Positions 23,119-34,321 of a DNA stretch of 64,000 nt are shown here, in pieces. Made by a program: the position numbers and the translations under genes. Every line of letters begins with the position of its first letter. The first letter of the stretch is position 1. Source of the stretch: Wuchereria bancrofti (lineage: Eukaryota > Nematoda > Chromadorea > Rhabditida > Onchocercidae); contig SSBO01000001.1 in NCBI GenBank assembly GCA_005281725.1, positions 314,956 to 378,955 of the forward strand, written 5' to 3'. The notes under the pieces are model-generated. The model saw only the letters and a list, made by a program, of their open reading frames with translations, was not told the origin of the DNA and did no database searches.

Positions 23119-23795
23119 ATGGCAATGCTAATTGAAGCTGATAAAACATTATCGAATGTAAGTTTGGATGAGAGAAATTTAAGTGGATCAGAGCGAATCT
23201 TTCATGGCGTAACACATAAACCACAATTATTTGCATTTCTCTATAATAAGCGTTATGCAAATTTGAATAATTTATTTTCACCAGTTGATTTAAAGGCTAA
23301 TCGAGAACAAGTTCCTATTTTTAATATCATTTAACTTCTATCTCTTATATATTCATAATTGTTTGTAAAATATATTTCAAAAATTTCTTCAATATTTCAT
23401 TTACATTTTACTCATAATTCATTTTTAAAACTTATCTGTTATTATACAAACTTCTTTTTTTTCAGTTGCTATATGTAATTTTAGTTCTATTGGCTTTATA
23501 CTTGTTATTTGGATGTTTTGCTGAGCTAATTTGTAACATTTTTGGATTTGCTTATCCAGCTTATGCATCTGTTAAAGTAAATTTTCAAAAAAAAAATAAT
23601 TTTTCTCTTTCAAAAATTTGGTATATGTTATCGAGAATGAAAAATAAAATAAAATAAATTTAGGCAATTCGTACACCAAATAAAGACGATGATACACAGT
23701 GGTTAATGTATTGGACAGTTTTTGCTACATTTTCTATAGCTGATTCTATTGCATCTGTAATTACAAAATTTTTTCCCATATATTGGATATTTAAG
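23119..23795 (+). CDS. yop-1: REEP5/Yop1 (TB2/DP1/HVA22) ER-shaping protein, right-arm copy, 3'-incomplete
   Basis: Exons 23119-23310, 23466-23576 and 23664-23795 are all in phase 0 (145 residues). Residues 1-64 are the cytosolic N-terminus, including FLYNKRYANLNNL and ending NREQ, which lines up with the N-terminal helix of REEP5. Residues 65-101 begin the first hairpin (LLYVILVLLALYLLFG) and carry FGFAYPAYASVK. Residues 102-145 continue AIRTPNKDDDTQWLMYW and end PIYWIFK at a donor (gtgtga). Known members have about 40-60 more residues (an LLWC-type hairpin end and an amphipathic helix), but no such exon occurs before the arm ends or in the unique DNA to 25000. The exon 1 donor is unusual (CAA|gttcct), yet the family alignment demands it. 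It is either a truncated gene or one whose last exon lies elsewhere. Confidence 0.75.
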
Positions 23796-24289
23796 GTGTG
23801 AAATTATTTGATGTTGAGAAATTTAAATTTATATTTAAATCATTCATTCATTCATTTATTCTTAAATTTAAGAATGTAACAAAAAGTGTTATATAATTTT
23901 TGTTCAGAGTGAAAAAAAATTTTTCTTTTCAAATTTCTTGAAATGAAATATCTTTTTGAGAAGTTCGAAAAATCTTTTATAATTCAAGGTATAATGTACT
24001 GAACTAGATAAAATAGTAGCAATAGTAATAATAATATTATTTATAATAACAATAACAACAGTAATAACAATAACGATAATAATAATAATAACAATGATAA
24101 TAACAATAATAATAGTTAATAATAATAAATGTACAGTATAGACACTCCTTAATTACAATAAAAGAATACAGCAAAATTTTTGTTTAAAACTTTGTTTTTC
24201 AACTGGATATGCACTCTGAATGAGAGATGCTCTAATTTTCTTTCATGTACAGTCTTAATGACAGGATATGATTTCACAGAATATAACAG

Positions 24290-25014
24290 TTCTTAACGAG
24301 ACATACATTCAATTCACAATGACACTTCTATGAAAAAAAAAGAGTGATAAGCTAGTTTTGTAAGCTGATAACATTAAAATTTTAAAATGTAAAGTAAATA
24401 TAGAATTATTCATTCATTTGAAGTGATATGATGCATTTATTTTACATCATATTTTATTTCTATAATTCACTATAATAAAATTTTTGACTGATATCAACTG
24501 TTAACAATGCTCGTAAATTTTAATTAATTAGCTTATTGTTGTATTAAATGAGTTGTTGTAATGGATATATTGCATACCTTATCAGTGTTATTTAATCAGT
24601 TCACATTTTATTTGTTAATGATAAAAAAAAATGAGTTATATGCCACGTATGACACATAATTGACACAAAAAAATAAAATAATTATACGTCACATAACATA
24701 CGTACGCTTTTTTTAGTATAAGTTTATATCAATTATTGTGTTGATTAGTTCATTAACTATTTCAAATTTCATTTCTCTTTGTAACTAATATATATGAAAT
24801 TACTTTTTTTTTTTATTTCAACTTACTTGAAGCTTTAAAAAAGACACTTTTAATCTTATTTTGATAATTCGAATGATAATAAAAGCTTAAAAATTTTAAA
24901 TTTCAATATTGTAAGATAATCTTTAAATATTTAATCATATGATAAGGAACATATGATAAAACGAATTTTATAACATTGCATTATTTGCATTTTTACAGAT
25001 TGTTAAAATTTAGA
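24290..25014. other. Intergenic DNA upstream of the SLC22 gene
   Basis: Unique A/T-rich sequence beginning at the palindrome's outer edge. ttttacag at 24993-25000, 14 bp before the transporter ATG, is a likely spliced-leader acceptor. Nothing else is recognised. Confidence 0.5.
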
Positions 25015-28000
25015 ATGCCAACGTCATTGATTGATAATGAAGAAAACTTATCAGCGGGAATTGATCGTTTCATTGTCTTTAATCGTTATACAATATTTTT
25101 ATGTTTAACTTATGAACTTGTCATATTATCACAAGTTGGTAATGTTATTTATATGATATTTGCCGGTTAGTTAATCCCTTTTCTTATCATTTTTATTGCA
25201 TTACTATTAATTTTCAAATTTTTTTCAAAAAAAAAAGAAGAGATGTATTAAATTATTAAAATTTTTGAAAGAAATGATGCAATAAATAATTAACAAATTT
25301 GAGAGAAATTTGATAGAAATGAGAAAGTTCAGTTAGATTTTGTTTAAATAATTACAATGCTTTCCTTCCTTTTTCTATTTTCTTTTTTTTTTTTTATTTG
25401 AAATATAAAGTTTATACTTAGTTGAAAATTTGAAAATAGGATGAATTTAAAGTTAGGAAGTAAAATTGATAATGAAAAAAGAACGAAAGAAAGGGAAGAA
25501 GAAAATATTGAAAGTTCAGTAAATTTTATTTAAATAATTTAGAATCTAAATTCTTTTTGCTTTAACTTTTCAGCTAACTATAAATTTCAGAAAAAAAAAA
25601 GGAAAGAAACGAAAGGAAAATAGAAAATTAAAAAAAAGAAGGAAGTGAAAGTATTGTTTTTGGGAATTGTTTCAAATTTGATGAAATACTAAAATAATTT
25701 GTATAACGAAAAAATTTTAATGAAATGATTTTAAAATATAAAATTAAAATTTTAAGTAACATTTAAATGTATATGCATGTTATAGCAGCATCACCTGATA
25801 TTATCGGTTGTGGAACGATAATTTTTAATGAAACTTTGGGACAGCGTGAAGCATGCGAGCACTATGAAAGTATAATCAAATTTGAAAATCATTCATGTGA
25901 ACCAATTCTTAAGTATCAATTTCGATCTGTCGCTGTTGAAGTATATTTTATTTTAGTTGCACTTTAGTCCAATAAATTAAAAGTTTCATTTAAATTTTTT
26001 AAAAAATAATTATGCATATTTGAAAAAGGAAAAAAACTATTCTTTACTTTTCGAAAATGAACTTTGATAATAAAATTTAGTTTAAAATTCTAATTTGAAG
26101 TTGAAAAAATGAGCAGAAATTATCTGGAAAAATCTAAAATTTTGAAATAATTCGTAATTTTTATTTTATGTTTTTGCGAAATTTAGAAATGAAAATATTC
26201 AAATTTCTTTCTTTTTCTTTACAGTGGAGTTATTTCTGTAGTGAAACAGTAAAAGTAAAAAATTTGGTATCGTTTCAAATGTTTGGTACTATAGTTGGTG
26301 GTATTTTATTTGGACAGTTATCCGATTTATTTGGACGTCGAAAGGTATTTAAAAAAAAACCTTTAAATAATAAATTCGTAGAAAAATATTCAGAAGAAAA
26401 AGAAGTAAATGAAATAGATTTAACATAAAATTAAGTTTTTAAATTCGATAATAAATTCTCAATGAAAAGAATTCTAAAATTCTATCCTAAAATAATTGCT
26501 TGAATTGCATTAATAATAATTTTAATATTTCTCTTTTTTTAACTTTAATATTTTTCTTCTCATTCTTTTTTTCTTTTTCCCTTTCTTTATTTTTAGTATT
26601 TTTCTTCTCATTTTTTTCTTTTCTTTTTATAGTCAATTTTTCCATTGCTAAAAAAACAAACAAACAAACAAACAAAATTTGACATTAATTTATTAGAGTT
26701 TAAAAGTATAAACATAAGCAATTTTTATAAATTACACTAATTAAATCAATTTATTGATTGATTTAAATTTAGTAATTTGTTTTCAACTATTTCAATTGTT
26801 CATTTCAGACAATGATTGTATGCATAGCAATGACAGCTCTATCTGGCATATTGTCATCTTTTGCTGTAAATCTTTTTATGTTTGCTATTAGTCGCACTTT
26901 TGTTGGTTTCTTTGTTGGCGGCAATTCAATGTTACTTTTTAATATCTTTTTAAAATTTCAATTATTATTTAATTTTAAAAAAGGCAATTTACTTTCTTTA
27001 AAAGTAATTTTTCAAATTAATACTAATATTTTTATAAATGAGAAAGCATGAAATGTCTATTGGAAATGTTACTTTTTTAACTTGAATAAATTTGCATTAC
27101 CAAAATAATTATTTATATTTGTTACATAATAATTTAAAAATCAATTAATTAAATAATAAATTTACGATGAATAATATGTAAGCAAAGATTGTAGCTAAGT
27201 TTGAATATTAATTGGATGGTAAAAAAAAAAGAAAAGCTAAATAATTTCAGGTATTATTAAACATATTTTAAATATTAAAATATTAATTATCAGAATTACG
27301 TATAACATATAAATATTTCCACAGACTTTTTTTATTTTATTTTATTATTCTTATTTTTTTTTTTTTTTGAGTGATAATAATTGATGTAAAAAATTTTGTC
27401 AACTAAATATGAAGTTTCTTTATTCAAGTGTTGAGTTAAATTAACATTTTAATTATTTAAAAAATAAAATTTAATTGTTAGAGATTGCAGAGTAATGTAC
27501 GTATAGTGATTGTAAAGTAATATACGTGTAATTATAGCGTAATGTACGTGTACGTAATCGAGAATATTCCAACAAATGCTCGAATTAAAGTGAATACATT
27601 TGTTACTTGGTCACCAAATTTTTTATTACTTTCTTTGGTTGCTTATTTTACACGTTCATGGGATACACTTGCTATTACAATTAATTTATTAGCTGCACCA
27701 TCACTTTTTTGCTTTATGTAAGTTTTAATTGTTAAATTTAATTTTAATTTTTTAAAAAGATGAAACTTATAAATTATTTTTTTAAACTCAAAATATTTTT
27801 TCATTTTTTAAAAATTTTTATTAAAAATTTGTATTTTATTTAGTTTCCTATATGAAAGTCCACGATGGTTAATGCAAAAAGGTCGTTTGAATGAAGCACG
27901 ACAAACAATAATAGCAATGAATACATGGGGAAAAAATGCGGCAAAAAGACAATACCGCCATGAGCAAGAAGTGATTGATACACTTGGAAATGATCATGCG

Positions 28001-30421
28001 GTATTTTATAAATTGATATATTAAAATTTTAATTTAATGTTTTAAAAATACATTGCAAAATAGTTGTTATTTAAGATGAAAAATTAAATATTTATCAAAT
28101 TTTTGATATTTATTGTTTTTATTGATTAATTCTAAGAAGTAATGCTTTTATTTCCTTTTATTTTGTCCAATAAATTCACTATTTTAGTTTTAATTTTTTA
28201 AAAATTTTTTAATTAAAAATTTTAAATTTTCTATTTAAAAAAAATATTTCATATTTTTATCACGTATTAATAAATGATAATTAAGTTAGCTTGAAAAATT
28301 AAATTTTTGATTTATCATTTTTTTCAGGCTAATTATGAACAATTAAAACATAAACGATACTATTTTTATCATTTATTTTATTCATGGAAATTACTTCGTT
28401 ACAGCATTGTTCTTGCTTTTAGCTGGTAAAAGAAAAAGTATTTTATTAAAACAATTAAAATACTTTTTAATAATATCAAATAATATTTTTTAAACATATA
28501 AAAAAGGTATATTGAAAAATTTTTTTTTTTAAATTCTTTACATTTTTATTTTCATTCAAAAAAAAAATGGAGATTATGAAAAATTATAAATTTTTAACTT
28601 ATATTTTATTTTATCATTTGTAATTTTTATAATAATTTAATTTTTTCCAAAAAAAAAAAAAGAAATTTTTTTTTTCTTTTATTTTAGTTTTGCTAATGCT
28701 ATTGCATTTTATGGTTTATTATTTAATTTGGAGAAAATTTCTGGATCGTTGTATATGAATACATCAATACTTGGAACATTTCGTTATATTTTAAATATTA
28801 TACTAGCGACCATTGATCATGCTTTTACATCTGTTGGCCGAAAATTTGTTCATACAATATCAATTATTATTTTTATTCTTAGTATTGCATTTATTGTTGT
28901 ATTAATTAAAACTGGTTTGTAATATTTTCAATTAATCAAAAAAGTTAATTAAAGAAGTTATTTGCTTTTCGTTTTTTTTTTTTTAATTATTTAAAATTTC
29001 TCGGAGTAAAAAAAAATTGCTTCATTATATATAACTATTACTTTTTTTTTTTTCAACAATTTTGTAATGTAAGTTAAATTTAGATATTCATATGCAAATA
29101 TTAGTTTAGTATTAGATAGTTAAGGTTACTTATCGAAGCTATTTCTCAAAAAAATGTTAAATGTTAAATTTATTTATTTTAATTCCTTTCAATAAAATAG
29201 CACTTTGATATAATACTAGTAATGCAATAAAATGGTTTTTTGTGAAAAATGTCCTAAATCATATAGCATAATGATTTTTTTAAAAAAAATTTAATTTAAT
29301 TTAAAGTAAAAATATAAAAAGCAATAAGCATATATAGTAAGCAATAATTTATGTAATCAATTATAGCGTAAAAGGTTGAATTTCCTTAAATATATTTTAT
29401 CATGTAACGAATAAATTTAAATTGATAAGAAAAGAAACATTAAATATATTTATGCATATCATAATTTTATTAACAATTATTGCTTCATTTCTTTTTATTT
29501 TATTTCTTTAAACAAATTATTTAAAGAAAAAAAATGTTAATTTTTCAATAAGATGATTTAATTTTTTCATTTTTTAGATCATACTTTGGATTTCAAAGTA
29601 CTTATTCGACTATTAACTTTAATCGGTATGGGTATAATTTCAATCTTATTCATCGTTAATACACTTTCATGTGCTGAACTTTTCCCTACAGCTATTCGTA
29701 ATTTAGCTGGCGCTAATGTCGCAACATGGAATCGAATTGGTTGCATTCTTGCACCACAACTTATTTATTTAGTATGTGTTTTCATTTTTTATCATTAATA
29801 ATCCATTCATTCATTTAAGGCTAATTTTTTTTTTCTGCATACCATAATGTTTTGTAAGTTTTATTAATCTAATAATTTTTACAATATTGCTTAAATTTAA
29901 TTTAAATAACTAAGTATATTGTAGTTTCAGAATTTGATATTAGAACTGAAATTAGATTACAAATAAAAAATTGCATTAACAATACCAAATAACATTTAAC
30001 TTTAACTTTTGTCAATCTTTGATTTTTCATATGAAATGAATGACAGTGTTAATTATAATAATTATTATGAATGAAATTGAAACAATCATATTAAATTATG
30101 ATAACCAAACTACTAAAACATGTACCATACTTTTTGTTATCATTTCTTATCAAATATTATTCCATTCTTTAACAATGATTTGAAAATTTTCAGAGTGAAA
30201 TTGATCAAATTTTACCATATGTAGTTCTTATCATATTGCTATCCATTGATGCTATAGCATTCCTGACGCTTCTTCCGGAAACGAAATCACGTCCACTTAA
30301 AGATCAAATGCCATCGAAAGAAATGCTAATTTTGAGAAATTGCAAAACAACACGTACAACAAGCATACCAAGTGATAATAATGATGATAATGATAATGTT
30401 ACCTGTTTAATAAAAAAATAA
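25015..30421 (+). CDS. SLC22-type organic cation/anion transporter (major facilitator superfamily)
   Basis: Ten exons: 25015-25165, 25786-25940, 26225-26344, 26809-26930, 27538-27717, 27844-28000, 28328-28425, 28688-28914, 29578-29771 and 30194-30421. They join in phase to 543 residues, the usual SLC22 length, with about 12 transmembrane segments. Diagnostic motifs in order: a large Cys-containing extracellular loop (residues ~51-103), GQLSDLFGRRK (132-142, MFS motif A), GGNS before VMYVYVIENIP, ESPRWL (247-252), ELFPTAIRNLAG (437-448) and LLPETK (494-499). The cytosolic tail is Asn/Asp-rich. It should move organic cations or related small solutes across the plasma membrane; the substrate cannot be read from the sequence. 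The exon 4 donor (AAT|gttact) is weak but needed for phase and alignment. The ATG follows a likely spliced-leader site. AATAAA overlaps the stop region. Confidence 0.92.
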
Positions 30422-32345
30422 ACTTTTGATTTAGCTACTTAATTATTCTAATTATCAACTTCGATGATAAGTAAGTTTGATAAATCAATAGTAGAATTAT
30501 TTATTGTAATGAAACAGACTCATAGATCATCTTCTATAGGATAATTATTAAAATTATCATGACGAAGGTAATTAGGGACAAATTATAATATATATATTAA
30601 GTTTAATGAAAAGCTGATATAATGCGAATCAAAAATTAATTAAAATCAAAAAGATATAGATTTGAAGAGCATTTCATTTGTTAATTACCTTGGCTAAGTA
30701 TTTATTAAATAAAATAATGATATTTAATGATAAATTCATCTAACATTCAAAATGCAATATTTTGAAATTGATGTCCCTAATTTGCCATCGACTGAGGCAA
30801 ATTTCATTTTTCACTTGAACAAAATTTCAAACAATTAGTTTATGTTTTGGAATGATGGTTAATTTAAATATTGTTAAAGTTGAATAAACATTTTTGAAGA
30901 TGGCTTTTAAAACTTTCAAAAGATTCGTATTGATATTTAAATGAGATAATCGATAAATGCATTATTTTTCACTTTCGTTATTAAATATTGCTAAATACTT
31001 ATCTTCTTTTTTCCTTCTTTTTCTGATTATTTGCAAATTAATTAATTAGTAAAATAAAAGGTACGAATAAGCGCAATTGTGTGATTTGTTAATTAAAGCA
31101 GAGAGAGAGAGAGAGAGAGGGGGAAAGAGAAAAAGTTAAAGCTATCAATATGATATTTTGTAGGAATAATTGTTTCATTCAAAAGTTAATGCATTTTTTT
31201 TTTCAGTCTTCAATAATTGTCACAAATTTCTTCGTGGAAAATTCTGTATATTATAATTGCATTTATCTTTAAAAATTTTTTTTCACTTTTTTTTTAAAAA
31301 TTTATCGATACTTAAAGAAAAAAAAGAAAAAAAAATGAACGAACAATATGACATGAAAAGAAATTATTTAAGCATTTAATTTAAAAAATGATAAAACTTA
31401 TTTAAGCATTTAATTAGAGGAATGATAAAGCGTGAAAAACGACCACTTGTATATCTAATTAAGTGAATGATAAAACGTAAAATTAATTTATACGTTTTAA
31501 TTGAAGGAACGATAAAAAAAACGTGAAAAAGGGTTGTTTATACGTCTAACTATTACAGCCATAGAATCATTTTTAATATATTAAGAAAATTGTAAAATTT
31601 GTTAAAAAATACTTTACAAAAATTGTAAAAAAAAAAATTTAGCTAAATTTGACAAAACTTCTTTTCTTTCAAATTTCCAAAAAATAAACGAAATAATTTA
31701 GTTTGCTTTTTTTTCCTCTCTCACTTCTCAACTTATAATTAATTTTCATGTTTGAATTTACTTTCATCTAAAAAAAAGAAAAGAATAAGAAAAAATTGTG
31801 CATAAATCATATCAGAAAAATCGTTATCACATCTAATATGAATTGTTGATCAATTCAAAATGAATATTTTTATTCTGTTTAATGCCTAAATTATCAGACT
31901 AATTGTTTTAAATTATTTTATTTTATTGACAATTATTGTAATTTAAAATGTGTTACGCGATATTACATTTGATGTTATTGGATTTGAAATTAGATGAAAT
32001 AGTAAATTTAAATTTTAGACAAACTTTTAATTTAACTTTATTTTAATTTTTGTATTTCTATAAAAAATTTAACTCATAAATCGAAACTAATTTTAATGTC
32101 AACTCTAGATTTTTTTCTGCCGTACATAAAAATTAGACGAACATTTTTATTGCAATTTATATCAAAAGAAAAAATTGAAGAAAATTAACAGACCAATTAT
32201 TTTAACAACTAAATATTGAAAAAATTGAAGAAATTGCAAAAACTTTTATTTTGTTCAATAAAAAAAAAAGTTGTAACTTATTTTGTGTCATAATTATTAG
32301 ATCATTCCTAAAAAAAAGTTTTATTGTCATGTCTTTTTAAAATTT
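30422..32345. other. Intergenic A/T-rich stretch
   Basis: No exons seen. A short (GA)n tract lies at 31100-31120 and three loosely similar GTGAAA/GATAAA-rich segments at 31370-31540. Confidence 0.5.
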
Positions 32346-32960
32346 CAATATATCATCATTTCCGGAATATCTTAGTACATCTTATCCAGGAGCAATAAAT
32401 CCCACTTCAGCACATCATCATTTCCGGAACATCCTAGCACATCTTATCCAGGATCAATAAATCCCGCTTCAGCACATCATCATTTCCGGAACATCCTAGC
32501 ACATCTTATCCAGGATCAATAAATCCCGCTTCAGCACATCATCATTTCCGGAACATCCTAGCACATCTTATCCAGGATCAATAAATCCCGCTTCAGCACA
32601 TCATCATTTCCGGAATATCTTAGTACATCTTATCCAGGAGCAATAAATCCCACTTCAGCACATCATCATTTCCGGAACATCCTAGCACATCTTATCCAGG
32701 ATCAATAAATCCCGCTTCAGCACATCATCATTTCCGAAACATCCTAGCACATCTTATCCAGGATCAATAAATCCCGCTTCAGCACATCATCATTTCCGGA
32801 ACATCCTAGCACATCTTATCCAGGATCAATAAATCCCGCTTCAGCACATCATCATTTCCGGAATATCTTAGTACATCTTATCCAGGATCAATAAATCCCA
32901 CTTCAGCACATCATCATTTCCGGAACATCTTAGCACATCTTATCCAGGATCAATAAATTT
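32346..32960. repeat. 62-bp tandem array, about ten units, with higher-order pattern
   Basis: Units read CAGCACATCATCATTTCCGG ... ATCTTATCCAGGATCAATAAATCCC with a 62-bp period. Two variants occur: type A (AATATCTTAGTACATC, often GGAGCAATAAATCCCAC) and type B (AACATCCTAGCACATC, GGATCAATAAATCCCGC). They run A-B-B-B-A-B-B-B-A/B hybrid-terminal, a four-unit (248-bp) higher-order period. Confidence 0.93.
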
Positions 32961-34321
32961 TATTTCAAACTTCAATCAACATGCATCAATATTTGTCAAC
33001 AATTGTTATTTCAGATGAAGTAGGTGAGAGGAGGAGAAAAAAAAAGAGCGGCTTAGTTTTATTTTAAAAAAGTACAGTTGATAAATTGGTTTTAATTTTA
33101 ATTTTTTAAAACTTTTTTTTAGAAATTAAATATTGACGATAATACTTGATGGGAAGAAGAATAGAATAAATTAAATATCAAATAATGACAGCTTTGAAAG
33201 AGTTATAATTTGAATTTGATAAAAAAATAAGAAAAAAAATATTTACAACTGATTATCAGTAATTTTCTACATTCAATAATATTTACTATTTCTATTATTA
33301 CTAAATAATTTACTACTACTACTACTACTATAATTATTATATTATATCATTTATCATTCAAATTAAAATCACAAATGTTTCATTCCTTTTACTTATTTTT
33401 ACTTAATATTGTACTTTCGTTTTCCTTTTCTCTTTTTTACCTCTATTTCTTTCTCTCTCTCTCTTTTCCTCCTTTTCTCTTTTAACTCTTTAACTAAATC
33501 ATGAATGTTCAAAAAAAAAAAAAAGAAAATTTTTTTTTCCGCTCCGCCTGCTAAGTACTCTTTTTTCCACTAATGCTATCTGATGTTATTTGAATCTTTT
33601 TTTTTTTTTTTTAAAGTTTGTGAAAGTATATATTTTGTGAAATGAATGCTTGAATGTGTGTTTGGTTGGATGATTTTAAGCGCCTAAAAAGAATTTTACG
33701 TACTTACGTATTACATATATATATAGATAGATAGAGCCTTTTTTTCATTTTTCTTTAAAATTTTTAAAAAGGAGGAGGAATTGGAGGAGGAAAGAAAGAG
33801 AAGGAGGAGGAAAAAGAAGAGGAAAAGGAGGAGGAGGACAAAAAGTAGAAAATAGGATAAAAATGGGAGGGCGGAAAATGAAGAAGCTTTAGCGGAAAAG
33901 TTCCATCCTCTTTTTTTTTTTTTTTTTCCTCTCTCAGCCTTCTTTCATTCAAAATTCACTTTTAATACCTCACAATTGTTACTTATTTATTTATAATTTT
34001 TGTTATTTTATATTAAATGAAAAAAAAAATTATTTTAATTTTATCAAATGTTATTTTCTTTTAATTTTTATTTTAAGACTTAAATATTATGTATGCTATG
34101 CTTAATAATTGATAGTATATAAATAATTATTAGTGAGCAGCTGATGTTTAGTATAAAAATTTATTAACTGCTACAAATAACTAACTATTTGCTGATTATA
34201 TTTTTATTAATGATATGTTAGTAGCAAATCACTTTTATAGATATTCTAAAAATAAAAAAGAAAAGGGAAAAAAAAGGGTACAGTACTGCAAATAATCAAT
34301 GACGCTTCTGGCTTTAACGCC
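32961..34321. other. Low-complexity upstream region of unc-49
   Basis: Poly-A/T tracts, ACT repeats near 33313-33332, a CT-rich tract at 33435-33485 and a purine-rich block at 33765-33870. No exons. The unc-49 promoter presumably lies within this stretch, but I cannot identify elements. Confidence 0.4.

Larger units (their letters stand above)
20440..24289 (+). repeat. Right arm of the ~3.85-kb inverted repeat
   Basis: Partner of 16010-19865. The inner boundary is TTTTTCCTGCTCTATAA and the outer boundary ATATAACAG at 24289, after which unique sequence begins. All arm genes are on the plus strand here. Confidence 0.93.

Noticed and set aside
9963..24289. Transposon or integrated mobile element
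   Set aside because: No transposase or reverse transcriptase, no terminal inverted repeats with target-site duplications, and the contents are ordinary multi-exon genes. Segmental duplication or misassembly fits better.
32346..32960. CRISPR-like regular repeats
   Set aside because: Units are contiguous tandem repeats with no unique spacers, in a eukaryotic genome.
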